From Dysosmobacter acutus (GTDB lineage: Bacteria; Bacillota; Clostridia; Oscillospirales; Oscillospiraceae): 64,000 bases of DNA. The stretch is taken from the NCBI RefSeq assembly GCF_018919205.1, contig NZ_JAHLQN010000001.1, forward strand, positions 1,240,001 through 1,304,000, given 5' to 3'. The notes beneath the pieces were generated by a model that saw only the letters and a program-made list of their open reading frames with translations, was not told where the DNA came from and searched no databases. A program made the translations under genes and the position numbers. Of the stretch, positions 16,079-25,092 are shown one piece after another; within the stretch, counting starts at the first letter, position 1, and every line of letters starts with the position of its first letter.

Positions 16079-18079
16079 ATGCAGACAATCAAATGTGAAG
16101 ACTTTCTGAATTATCGCTTTTTCTCTGCCCTTGAAATGGCGCCTGACGGGCGCTCGGCAGTCTTTTGCCTGTCCCAGGCAGTAAAAGAAAAAAATGGATA
16201 CGACAGTGCGCTGTGGCGCTATACGCGGGATGACAACGGGATTGCCCCCATTGGGGGAACGGAGTCGGCGCGCAGCTTCTGCTATTTGGACCCGGACCGC
16301 ATTCTGTTCCCCACCCCCGGGGACAAACAGGACAGAGACTACGTTGGCCGCGGCGGCTGGCTTACGATTTTCGCGGAAAAGAACCTGAAGACCCAGGAAT
16401 GCAGGGAGGCCTTCAGGGTCCCGCTGAAAGGGGCGACGGCGCGCCTTGTCCATCCGAACCTGTTCCTCTTATCCTGCGTTCGGGACAATGCAAGGCCGAA
16501 TATTGAAGCGATGGCGGAGGAAGAACGCAACGCCGCGCTGGAAAAATGGAAGGAGGAAGAGGACTTTGAGATTTGCGATGAACTGCCCTTCCTCTCTGAC
16601 GGCCGGGGGTTCATCAACAAGAAGAGGCATACGCTCTACCTTTATGACACGCAGAAGCAGGAGCTGTCCGAATTGACGGAACGCGATTTTGAAGCCGCCC
16701 ATTGCGCACTCAGCGCGGAGGGAAGGTATATCGCGTTCAGCGGCGTCAGCTATGACCGCTATTATGTGCGTCAGCACGGCATTTACCTCTACGATACGGA
16801 GACCCGGAAAACCAGCACGCTTTTGACGCCCGGCTCCTATCAGATTATGGGACTGGACTTTCTTGGGGAGGAGCTTGTTGTCGCGGCCTCCCCCTGGAAC
16901 GGGGAAGGTCCGTTTCCAAACCACAACCTGTACACGCTGCCATTGACCGGCGGCGCCATGCGTCTGCGCCACACGCACAGCAGGGAGGACTTTGGGAGCA
17001 AAACCTGTTCGGACTGCCGCTATGGGGCCGGGACCACGTTCCGGGTGTCCGACGGATATCTCTACTATTTCACGACCTGCGACACGGCGGCCTATATCAA
17101 TCGCTGGAAGCCCGGACAGCAGCCGGAGCGCCTGAACGGGGAAGAGTTCATCCCCGACAGCCTGGCGGTGGGAAGCGGGACGCTGCTGGCGACCGGTACG
17201 GCGGACGGCCTTCAGGAGCTCTTTTCCATGGAGGACGATGGACCGCGCCGCATAAGCGAAGTCAATGCGGAGGCGCTGAAGGACAAGGCGGTCAGCAGGC
17301 CGCGCAAGTATCAATTCAGAGACCGGGACAATTTTTTGGTCAGCGGATTTGTGATAGAGCCTGTCGGATACGATCCGAAAAAGACATACCCCGGCATTCT
17401 GGAAATCCACGGCGGGCCAAGGGCCGCGTTTACGGCGGGCTTTTTCCATGAGATGCAGTATCTGGCTGGGAAGGGGTATTTCGTCTTTTTCTGCAATCCA
17501 AGAGGCTCGGCGGGAAACGGGGAGGCCTTCGCGGACATTCGCGGCCACCGGGGCTCGGCCGACTTTATGGATGTGATGGAATGGACTGATTTTGTGCTGG
17601 AGCAGTATCCGGCAATCGATCCGGAGCGGCTGGGCGTGATGGGCGGCTCCTACGGCGGCTATCTGACGAATTGGTGCATCACCCATACCCGCCGGTTCCA
17701 CGCCGCGGTTTCCATGCGCTCCATCTCCAACATCACGGGCGACTTTGGCGCCACGGATTTCGGCGTCTGGGGAACGCCCGGCGTTTACGGCGGAACGCCC
17801 TGGAACCATGAAGAGCGCCTCAGGGAACAGTCTCCTTATACCTACGCGATGAATGTGACCACCCCCACGCTTTTTCTGCACTCATTTGAGGACTTCCGCT
17901 GCTCCCTCAGCGGGGCGATGCAGATGTATTCCGCGCTGCAGATAAAAGGCGTGCCCACAAGGATGTGCCTGTTCCGCCGCTCAAGCCATGAACTGTCAAG
18001 ATCAGGCGCTCCGCGCAGCCGCATCCGCAGGCTCAAAGAGCTTTCCGGATGGGTTGACCGCTATCTGACTGAAGAGTAA
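16079..18079 (+). CDS. S9 family prolyl-oligopeptidase-like peptidase
   Basis: The 666-residue protein has an N-terminal beta-propeller (about 1-400). A C-terminal alpha/beta hydrolase domain follows. The nucleophile motif GGSYGGYLTN lies near residues 521-530, the acid is in LHSFEDFRC near 603 and the His is in RRSSHELSR near 640. The oxyanion region HGGPRAAF is near 443. It resembles acylaminoacyl/dipeptidyl peptidases. No signal peptide is present, so it would act on imported peptides in the cytoplasm. AAGGAGGCAACG precedes the start. Confidence 0.93.
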   Translation: MQTIKCEDFLNYRFFSALEMAPDGRSAVFCLSQAVKEKNGYDSALWRYTRDDNGIAPIGGTESARSFCYLDPDRILFPTPGDKQDRDYVGRGGWLTIFAEKNLKTQECREAFRVPLKGATARLVHPNLFLLSCVRDNARPNIEAMAEEERNAALEKWKEEEDFEICDELPFLSDGRGFINKKRHTLYLYDTQKQELSELTERDFEAAHCALSAEGRYIAFSGVSYDRYYVRQHGIYLYDTETRKTSTLLTPGSYQIMGLDFLGEELVVAASPWNGEGPFPNHNLYTLPLTGGAMRLRHTHSREDFGSKTCSDCRYGAGTTFRVSDGYLYYFTTCDTAAYINRWKPGQQPERLNGEEFIPDSLAVGSGTLLATGTADGLQELFSMEDDGPRRISEVNAEALKDKAVSRPRKYQFRDRDNFLVSGFVIEPVGYDPKKTYPGILEIHGGPRAAFTAGFFHEMQYLAGKGYFVFFCNPRGSAGNGEAFADIRGHRGSADFMDVMEWTDFVLEQYPAIDPERLGVMGGSYGGYLTNWCITHTRRFHAAVSMRSISNITGDFGATDFGVWGTPGVYGGTPWNHEERLREQSPYTYAMNVTTPTLFLHSFEDFRCSLSGAMQMYSALQIKGVPTRMCLFRRSSHELSRSGAPRSRIRRLKELSGWVDRYLTEE

Positions 18080-18121
18080 AAGCACCGTTGTACGACAAAA
18101 AATAATAAGGAGGACCCAACA

Positions 18122-18943
18122 ATGAGTCACGAAAAAATTCAGGAGAGACAGCTTAAAATCATGAGAGAAGGCGGCGCCACCCGGGGCCCCATCGTCATGG
18201 ACAGGGATATTCTGAAAGAGGTGGATGCAAAGTTAGAGAAGGACCCCAAGGATTTTATCGCCTGGGTTTCCAGAGGAATCCTGTATTTTAACGATGATTT
18301 CGAAAAGGCCATCGAGAGCTTTTCCAACGCGCTGGCCATCCAGCCTTTCAACGGCGACCAGTATTACAACCGCGGCCGTAAATTCCTCTCTGAGGACCGC
18401 TATCCCCAGGCCCTGTCCGACTTTGTCCTGTCCACGCGTCTGGATGACAAGGATGCGTGGAAGTGGCATTTCCGCGGCGTGGCCCACTATTTCCTTGAGC
18501 AGTATGAAGAGGCCATTGAGTGTTTTGAACGCGGCATTGACTGCCACCTGAAAAATGGGACCAACAACACGCCGCCTGAGCGGGATTGGATCTTTATGGC
18601 CTATCTGCACATGGGCGAGAAGGAAAAGGCGCTAAAATCCATTGCCGACGTCACTCCGGACACGCCTGTGGAAAAGGGCGACCTCATGTATCTCAAGCGC
18701 TGCCTGCTCTATACCGGCCAGACCAGCATCGATGAGTTTGACCGCGAGGTCGACCGCAGCATGGCGAAGAGAATCATCACCGAGCTTTATGGCGCTGTTG
18801 TTTACTGCCACTGGATCAGCGGCGACGATGAAAGAGCCGCCGGCTACCTGAAGGAGATTTTGGCCGTAGAAGAGGACCACCATGCCTTTGGCTATAAGAT
18901 GGCTCTGCTTGACCGGGCTACCTGGGCGAAGGAGTATTTTTAA
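18122..18943 (+). CDS. Tetratricopeptide-repeat protein
   Basis: The 273-residue soluble protein contains at least three TPR units. Examples are FIAWVSRGILYFNDDFEKAI, a second ending RYPQALSDF and a third ending QYEEAIECFERG. TPR proteins scaffold protein-protein contacts. No catalytic motif is visible. Its place between the peptidase and the ABC permeases is unusual and may mean a regulatory or assembly role for this uptake system. The leader repeats a GTACGACA motif found before the operon's first gene. Confidence 0.85.
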   Translation: MSHEKIQERQLKIMREGGATRGPIVMDRDILKEVDAKLEKDPKDFIAWVSRGILYFNDDFEKAIESFSNALAIQPFNGDQYYNRGRKFLSEDRYPQALSDFVLSTRLDDKDAWKWHFRGVAHYFLEQYEEAIECFERGIDCHLKNGTNNTPPERDWIFMAYLHMGEKEKALKSIADVTPDTPVEKGDLMYLKRCLLYTGQTSIDEFDREVDRSMAKRIITELYGAVVYCHWISGDDERAAGYLKEILAVEEDHHAFGYKMALLDRATWAKEYF

Positions 18944-18986
18944 AAAGTTTGCAACATTCTGTTGCGGAGGATAGAGGGAAGACGCG

Positions 18987-19925
18987 ATGGTTAGATACAT
19001 TGTTAAACGCTTCATAGCGCTGATTCCTGTGCTTTTGGGAGTGACGCTGATTATCTTCACGCTGCTGTATTTTACTCCCGGAGACCCGGCTCTGATTATG
19101 CTGGGCGATGAAGCTGCGACGCCCGAGGCAATTGCCCAGGTACATGAGGAACTGGGCCTGGACGACCCCTTTTGGGTTCGGTATGGCAACTATGTTCTGG
19201 ACTTGCTGCACGGCGATCTGGGCGTTTCTTACCTGAATAAGAGGCCGGTTGCGGACATGCTGCTGGAGCGCCTGCCCAAGACGATGACGCTGGCATGCGT
19301 ATCGGCTGCCCTTGCAATTGTTTTGGGGATTACGCTTGGAGTGATTGCGGCAGTGAAGCACAACTCCATTTTTGACAACCTCTGCATGGTTTTTGCCTTG
19401 GGCGGCGTATCCATGCCCCACTTCTGGCAGGGACTGCTGCTGATGCTCCTGTTCGGCGTAAAATTGGGCTGGCTGCCAATATCGGGATACGGCACGTTTG
19501 CCCAACTGGTCCTGCCCGCGCTGACGATTGGATACGGCTGCATGGCGATCATTGCAAGAATGACCCGTTCAAGCATGCTGGAGGTAATCAATCAGGACTA
19601 CATCAACTTTGCACATGCAAAGGGCCAGAAAAAACTGATCATCATCACCCGCCACGCGCTCCAGAATGCCCTCATCCCGATTATTACAACAATCGCGCTC
19701 CAATTCGGAATCCTGCTGGGCGGGTCTGTCATCACCGAGAGCATATTTGCCATCCCCGGCATTGGGAAGCTGATGGTCGACTCGATCCGTGCAAGCAATT
19801 ATCCGGTGGTTCAGGGCGGCGTTTTGATGATCGCTTTTATCTACTGCGTCAACAATCTGCTGGTAGATATTATCTACGCATTTATTGACCCAAGAATGAA
19901 AACCAGTTTGAGTAACGCGAGGTGA
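18987..19925 (+). CDS. ABC transporter permease (DppB type)
   Basis: This 312-residue permease has about six membrane helices and the DppB/OppB signature. YIVKRFIALIPVLLGVTLII begins it, and the coupling loop DYINFAHAKGQKK with its later ITRHALQNALIPI segment is the EAA-type contact with the ATPases. It forms the membrane channel with the next gene, with which it overlaps by GTGA. Confidence 0.95.
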   Translation: MVRYIVKRFIALIPVLLGVTLIIFTLLYFTPGDPALIMLGDEAATPEAIAQVHEELGLDDPFWVRYGNYVLDLLHGDLGVSYLNKRPVADMLLERLPKTMTLACVSAALAIVLGITLGVIAAVKHNSIFDNLCMVFALGGVSMPHFWQGLLLMLLFGVKLGWLPISGYGTFAQLVLPALTIGYGCMAIIARMTRSSMLEVINQDYINFAHAKGQKKLIIITRHALQNALIPIITTIALQFGILLGGSVITESIFAIPGIGKLMVDSIRASNYPVVQGGVLMIAFIYCVNNLLVDIIYAFIDPRMKTSLSNAR

Positions 19926-20809
19926 CGGAGCCGATGGGTGATAAAACTTTAGGGGCCAAAATAAAAAGCGAGAGCTATTTTGCTTCTGTGTGGAATGAGT
20001 TTAGGAAGAACAAGGCAGCCGTGTTGGGAATGGCAATTTTGCTTGCCATTGTCTTTGTCGCCGTATTTGCTGATGTGCTTGCACCCCATGATCCCTACCT
20101 CCAGGTTTATTCAGAAGCCCTGCAGCATCCAAGCTCCTCCCATATCTTCGGCACGGATGAGTTTGGGCGGGACATCTTCAGCAGAGTGCTTTACGGCGCC
20201 AGGGTATCTCTGCTGGTCGGCGTTGTGTCCGTGGCAATCGCATGCGTCTTCGGCAGCCTTCTTGGAGCGAGCGCCGGCTATTTCGGCGGGGCCTATGATG
20301 CGATGGTGATGCGCTGCATGGATGTTCTTCTTGCAATCCCCAGTCTTCTGCTGAATCTGTCAATCGTCGCCGCGCTTGGAAAGAGCGTGTTCAACATGAT
20401 GCTGGCCGTGGGCGTGGCCAACATTCCCCGCTATTGCCGCATTATGAGAGCGTCGGTGCTCCAGATCAAGAACACGGAGTACGTGGATGCGGCGCGTACA
20501 TCAGGCGCCTCCCACATGTTCATTATCCTGCGCCATATCATCCCCAACTGCCTTGCTCCGATCATTGTTCAGGCGACCCTGAGCGTGGGATCGGCAATTA
20601 TCGCCTGTGCCGGACTGAGCTTTCTTGGCGTTGGAATACCGGCGCCTACCCCGGAGTGGGGAGCGATGCTTTCCAACGGCAAGGAGTTTCTGCGCCACAA
20701 TGCATACATTACGATTTTCCCCGGTCTTGCCATCATGCTTACGGTTCTCTCACTGAACCTTATGGGCGATGGTCTGCGTGATGCATTTGATCCGAAATTA
20801 CGGCGGTAA
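19922..20809 (+). CDS. ABC transporter permease (DppC type)
   Basis: This 295-residue permease has the DppC/OppC pattern: an N-terminal cytoplasmic stretch and first helix, then APHDPY, GTDEFGRDIFSR and the coupling loop YVDAARTSGASHM. The GTG at 19922 overlaps the previous stop as GTGA; an ATG at 19934 is an alternative. It pairs with DppB in the channel. Confidence 0.95.
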   Translation: MTEPMGDKTLGAKIKSESYFASVWNEFRKNKAAVLGMAILLAIVFVAVFADVLAPHDPYLQVYSEALQHPSSSHIFGTDEFGRDIFSRVLYGARVSLLVGVVSVAIACVFGSLLGASAGYFGGAYDAMVMRCMDVLLAIPSLLLNLSIVAALGKSVFNMMLAVGVANIPRYCRIMRASVLQIKNTEYVDAARTSGASHMFIILRHIIPNCLAPIIVQATLSVGSAIIACAGLSFLGVGIPAPTPEWGAMLSNGKEFLRHNAYITIFPGLAIMLTVLSLNLMGDGLRDAFDPKLRR

Positions 20810-20841
20810 CGGTATCCGAATGATCGAAAAGGAGCAAAAGG

Positions 20842-21861
20842 ATGAGAACACAAAACGATAAAGCTCAGGCCGGGGGAGCCGCTGCGGCCCCCGAAGCCTC
20901 TGTTTTGCAGATCTCCGGATTGCGCACCTGCCTGGAGACCAGAAAGGGGAAGCTGTATCCGGTTGACGGCGTGGATTTGGATATTCCCAGAGGGAAGATC
21001 GTTGGGCTGGTAGGGGAGAGCGGCTGCGGAAAAAGCATGATGGCAAATTCAGTGATGGGGCTGCTGCCGCAGGGCGGTCACATTTCCGAGGGCAGTGTCA
21101 GATTCTGCGGAAATGACTTTCTGGCCTATACGGCGGAGCAGCGCCGGCTGCTGTACGGCGACCGGATGACGCTGATTTTTCAGGAGCCGATGAGCAGCCT
21201 GAATCCGGTCATCAAGGTTGGACCCCAGGTTCTTGAGGTCGTGATGCTGCACAAGGAGATCGGCAAGGAAGAGGCAAAAAAGCAGGTGATCGAGATGTTC
21301 CGCAGCGTCGGAATCCCGGAGCCGGAACGGCGCTACAACTGCTATCCCCACGAACTCAGCGGCGGCCTTCGCCAGCGGGTTATGATCAGCGCGGCAATGA
21401 TATGCAGGCCCGATCTGCTGATCGCGGATGAGCCGACGACCGCCCTGGATGTGACCATTGAGGCGCAGATCCTGCAGCTGATGCGCAGGCTTCAGCAGGA
21501 GGCCGGGACTTCCATTCTTCTGATCACCCATGATCTGGGCGTTGTCGCGGAAATCTGCGACATGGTCTATGTCATGTATGCCGGAAAAATTGTGGAGACG
21601 GCAGACGTATATGAGCTGTTCCACAATCCGAAGCATCCTTACACACGGGGCCTGCTGGGATCGCTCCCAAGCCGGAACACGGAAAAGCGTCTGCAAAGCA
21701 TCCCGGGGACCGTGCCCATGCTGGCGGAGATGCCGCAGGGCTGCCGGTTTGCTCCCCGCTGCCAGCACGCGGCGGACAAGTGCAGGCAGGCCCTTCCTTC
21801 CGCGGCGCAAGTACATGAGGGACATCGTGTCAGCTGCTGGATGTTCCAAAAGGAGGAATGA
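20842..21861 (+). CDS. ABC transporter ATP-binding protein (DppD type)
   Basis: The 339-residue ATPase has Walker [10 protein letters not shown], the Q-loop in [11 protein letters not shown], signature LSGGLRQRV and Walker [13 protein letters not shown]. The C-terminal oligopeptide domain has its Cys-rich motif GCRFAPRC...C, which in this family can bind an Fe-S cluster. It energises import with the next gene. It ends in an ATGA overlap. Confidence 0.95.
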   Translation: MRTQNDKAQAGGAAAAPEASVLQISGLRTCLETRKGKLYPVDGVDLDIPRGKIVGLVGESGCGKSMMANSVMGLLPQGGHISEGSVRFCGNDFLAYTAEQRRLLYGDRMTLIFQEPMSSLNPVIKVGPQVLEVVMLHKEIGKEEAKKQVIEMFRSVGIPEPERRYNCYPHELSGGLRQRVMISAAMICRPDLLIADEPTTALDVTIEAQILQLMRRLQQEAGTSILLITHDLGVVAEICDMVYVMYAGKIVETADVYELFHNPKHPYTRGLLGSLPSRNTEKRLQSIPGTVPMLAEMPQGCRFAPRCQHAADKCRQALPSAAQVHEGHRVSCWMFQKEE

Positions 21862-22811
21862 GTATGGAGCGGGAAGTATTGCTGCGCGGTGAAGGCCTTG
21901 TAAAGGAGTTCCCCGCCGGACGCAATAAGGTCCATGCCGTATCAGATGTGGACATCACGATTTACAAGGGAGAGACCCTGGGCCTTGTGGGGGAAAGCGG
22001 CTGCGGCAAGAGTACGCTGGGCCGGCTGATCCTTGGGCTGCTCCGCCCCACTGCGGGAAAACTGTGGTTCGAAGAAAAAGAACTGACCGCAATGAGCACA
22101 GGCGAGTTTCGGAAGATGCGAAAGGATATCCAGTGCATTTTTCAGGACCCCTATGCAAGTCTGGACCCCCGGCTGAGCATAGCAAACTCCATTATGGAGC
22201 CGCTGACAATCAACGGTGTTGGCAGCAAGCAGGACAGGCAGAAACAAGTCGAGGAGCTGCTGCGGATTGTGGGCATCCCGGTGGAATACAAAAACCGCTT
22301 TCCCCACCAGTTCAGCGGGGGCCAGCGTCAGCGCGTCGGGATCGCGCGTGCGCTGGCGCTGAACCCCAAACTGATTGTCTGCGATGAGCCGGTATCGGCG
22401 CTGGATGTGTCCATTCAGGCCCAGGTGCTGAATCTGCTTGCCGACCTGCAGGAGAAAATGGGGTTGACTTATTTGTTCATCTCCCATGATTTGAATGTGG
22501 TGAGGCGTATCTCCGACCGTGTGTGCATCATGTATTTGGGTATGATTTGCGAAAGCGGACCCACGGAGGAGATATTTGCGCATCCGCGGCATCCGTACAC
22601 CAGCTTCCTGCTCAGTGCGGTACCTGTCACGGACCCCAGCGACAGACAGGGGAAACAGCTGATTTCCGGCGAGCTGCCCAGCCCTATGGCTCCGCCGCCG
22701 GGCTGCAGATTCCATACGCGCTGCCCTTACGCGACGGAGGAATGCCGGCAGAATGTCCCGGCGGCGGTGGAGGGGAACGGACGCCTTGTGGCATGCCACC
22801 ATCCCCGTTAA
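21858..22811 (+). CDS. ABC transporter ATP-binding protein (DppF type)
   Basis: The 317-residue partner ATPase has Walker [20 protein letters not shown], signature FSGGQRQRVGIARAL and Walker B LIVCDEPVSALD. The C-terminal GCRFHTRCPYA motif is also present. ATG at 21858 overlaps the previous stop; a second ATG at 21864 is nearly equal. It completes the transporter begun at 14039. Confidence 0.95.
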   Translation: MSMEREVLLRGEGLVKEFPAGRNKVHAVSDVDITIYKGETLGLVGESGCGKSTLGRLILGLLRPTAGKLWFEEKELTAMSTGEFRKMRKDIQCIFQDPYASLDPRLSIANSIMEPLTINGVGSKQDRQKQVEELLRIVGIPVEYKNRFPHQFSGGQRQRVGIARALALNPKLIVCDEPVSALDVSIQAQVLNLLADLQEKMGLTYLFISHDLNVVRRISDRVCIMYLGMICESGPTEEIFAHPRHPYTSFLLSAVPVTDPSDRQGKQLISGELPSPMAPPPGCRFHTRCPYATEECRQNVPAAVEGNGRLVACHHPR

Positions 22812-22832
22812 AAAACAAAATACAAACGGTTC

Positions 22833-22869
22833 ATTAAGAGCCCTGCAGACGGTTTGCGGGGCTCTTAAT
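22833..22869 (+). terminator. Hairpin after the ABC operon
   Basis: An 11-bp stem, ATTAAGAGCCC / GGGCTCTTAAT, has an inner GC pairing. Only a weak T-tract follows, so read-through into the MATE gene is likely. Confidence 0.55.
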
Positions 22870-22895
22870 TGACTGATACGGAGGAGGCGACGGAA

Positions 22896-24248
22896 ATGAA
22901 GCCGCATGACAGCGTGGACTTTACGCAGGGGAACATCACACCGGAACTGATCTGGTTCGCAATCCCGATTATGCTGAGCGAGCTTTTTCAAAATTTGTAC
23001 AACAGCGTGGATTCCCTGGTGGTTGGAAATTTCGTGGGACAGGTTGCGATAGGGGCCGTCAGCGTGTGCGGAACGCTCTCTTACCTCCTGATTGGATTTT
23101 TCACTGGGGTGTCGGTGGGCACATCGGTGATCATCTCCCGCGCCTTTGGAAAGCAGGACAAAGCGGGACTGAATGAGTGTGTGCAGGTCGCGTTTTCCTT
23201 TTCGGTGGTATTGGGTGTGATTTTATCCTGTATCGGCATAGTGTTTACGCCAGCGCTTCTACGCCTGGCCGCGGTTCCGGAAGAGGCATGGAGCATGGCG
23301 GCTGTGTATTTGCGGATCTATCTTGCCGGGATCATGTTTACGATCATCTACAACGTGGGTGCGGGAATCCTTCGGGCGATAGGGGACTCCAGGTCCCCGT
23401 TCTATATCCTTCTGATTGCGTGTACGCTGAATATAGGGCTGGATCTGCTTTTTACGGCGCTGCTGATGTGGGGCGTGGCAGGCGTCGCCCTTGCAACGGT
23501 ATGTGCGCAGGCGGTATCGGTTGTGCTGGTATACCGGAAAATTGGAAGTGTGTCCGAAAATTTTTCCCTGTCGTTCCGCAAACTGAGAGGGGCAAAGGGG
23601 ATTATAGCGGAGATCATGGGCGTGAGTTTTCCGGCGGGCCTTCAGAACTCGCTGATTTCCCTGTCCAATCTTTTCGTATGGCGCTATGTGAACAAACTGA
23701 ATACGGCGGCCATGGCCGGCGTTGGGATTGCGCAGCGGCTGGACCGATTTATTGCGATTCCCAGCCGGGCCATCGCTCTTGCATTGACCACGCTTGTCAG
23801 TCAAAATGACGGCGCGGCACAGTTTGAGCGAATCAATGAGGGACTTAAAAAAAGCGTGGCGCTTGCAATGTCCGTCACATTGGTGTTCGGCGCGGCGCTC
23901 TACATGTTTTCTGATAGGATAGCCGGATGGTTCAATAGTGAACCGGGCGTAACCGCAGTCGCGACAGCAATGATGCGCACAATCATCCCCTTTTACTGCC
24001 TCATGGCAATCCGGGAGGTGGGGCTGGGAATGATGCGGGGATATGGGGATACAAAGGTCCCAATGGTACTGTCCCTGATTGGAATGGTCGTGGTCAGACA
24101 GGTGTATTTGGCCATTTCCATGGAGATTGATTACAACATCGCCCATATTTATTATTGCTACCCGATTACATGGGGCGTTACCGTGCTTATGATGGGTATC
24201 CACTTTATCAGAAATTATAAAAACGGAAGGCCGGGGCGTCCGGTCTGA
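22896..24248 (+). CDS. MATE family efflux transporter
   Basis: This 450-residue protein has twelve expected hydrophobic segments and the MATE pattern: a first helix with PIMLSELFQNLYNSVDSLVV, NFVGQVAIGAVSV, and GAGILRAIGDSRSP in the middle. It would export cationic compounds with Na+ or H+. The start at 22896 is chosen for GGAGGAGG upstream; a TTG-initiated longer frame is possible. It follows the peptide operon after a partial hairpin. Confidence 0.93.
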   Translation: MKPHDSVDFTQGNITPELIWFAIPIMLSELFQNLYNSVDSLVVGNFVGQVAIGAVSVCGTLSYLLIGFFTGVSVGTSVIISRAFGKQDKAGLNECVQVAFSFSVVLGVILSCIGIVFTPALLRLAAVPEEAWSMAAVYLRIYLAGIMFTIIYNVGAGILRAIGDSRSPFYILLIACTLNIGLDLLFTALLMWGVAGVALATVCAQAVSVVLVYRKIGSVSENFSLSFRKLRGAKGIIAEIMGVSFPAGLQNSLISLSNLFVWRYVNKLNTAAMAGVGIAQRLDRFIAIPSRAIALALTTLVSQNDGAAQFERINEGLKKSVALAMSVTLVFGAALYMFSDRIAGWFNSEPGVTAVATAMMRTIIPFYCLMAIREVGLGMMRGYGDTKVPMVLSLIGMVVVRQVYLAISMEIDYNIAHIYYCYPITWGVTVLMMGIHFIRNYKNGRPGRPV

Positions 24249-24614
24249 ATCCAGGTAATCTCCGCTTCACCCGGCGGCCTGCGAAGAGGTACGTCGGGCC
24301 ATCCCGGGCCGTCCTCTGCGGCAAAAGATGGAATCGCATCCGGTGTTTTTTTGAAAAAGAAGGCGAAAAATGGTGGTAAAAAAAGGGAACAGCTTTATGT
24401 AAAGAATATTGTCATAGTGCATAAATTGATAAATTGAATTTTTCTGTTTTCTATAAAAAACAAAGATATGATAGACAATATATATAAAAATTCTGAAGAG
24501 AATCTGAGAGAATTGTATGAAAAGACAACTGCTCTCTTGACAGGCATTGTTTCGATGATATAATAAAACCGTAAAGCAAAGGCAAACCCAATTGGCGACA
24601 GCGAGGAAAAGAGT
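24249..24614 (+). other. AT-rich intergenic region
   Basis: The second half is strongly AT-rich, unlike the surrounding genes. It contains one clear promoter near its right end (24537-24564). I see no convincing gene, repeat or terminator in the rest. Confidence 0.6.
24537..24564 (+). promoter_or_regulatory. Promoter of the DUF3870 gene
   Basis: TTGACA, 16 bases, then TATAAT, both exact consensus, lie 50 bases upstream of the start codon. Confidence 0.9.
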
Positions 24615-24941
24615 ATGGAGCATCGTGAGACGGTGTATGTGACAGGGGAGTCCAGAACCAATATCGACAATGCAATTACCAAGGTCTACGGTGCCTTTTT
24701 TGTCGCATTGGAAGTGGATCTTAGCAGCGGGGAAATCCTGAATATGGATTGCACCCATACGCTGGATCTCACGGAGACGTTTCTCAGGAGGATATGCGTG
24801 GGCCGTTCCCTGGACCGGGAGTATGAACAGCTTGAAGCGGAGATTACCCGCCGGTATTACGGCTCCTCCACCCGCGCGGTGATTGCGGCACTGAAAGATG
24901 CCAACAAGCGGTATATCATGGCAAAGGAAAAACTGAATTGA
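24615..24941 (+). CDS. DUF3870 family protein
   Basis: This 108-residue protein matches the DUF3870 family: YVTGESRTNIDNAIT at the start, FFVALEVDLSSGEILNMDC, then FLRRICVGRSL and YGSSTRAVIAALKDA. Family members are often next to amino-acid or peptide transport and metabolism genes; the function is unknown. GCGAGGAAAAG precedes the ATG. It has its own consensus promoter and a terminator after it. Confidence 0.85.
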   Translation: MEHRETVYVTGESRTNIDNAITKVYGAFFVALEVDLSSGEILNMDCTHTLDLTETFLRRICVGRSLDREYEQLEAEITRRYYGSSTRAVIAALKDANKRYIMAKEKLN

Positions 24942-25000
24942 ATCAATTGCTGCTTCATTTTGTGTGATATATTTCCCAATATATCAATGAACTTGATGAA

Positions 25001-25069
25001 ACCCAGCAAAGGCCGGGACCCTAACTGCCTGGCCTTTTGCCTGGCCTTTGCTGGGTATTTTGTTTTTTT
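25001..25069 (+). terminator. Strong terminator with alternative pairing
   Basis: ACCCAGCAAAGGCC (25001-25014) pairs with GGCCTTTGCTGGGT (25043-25056), followed by ATTTTGTTTTTTT. The loop holds a second copy of CCTGGCCTTT, which can compete for the same 5' arm. It ends 24 bases before the M20 start. Confidence 0.88.
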
Positions 25070-25092
25070 GGAAGAAAATAGGAGGGTCAAGA

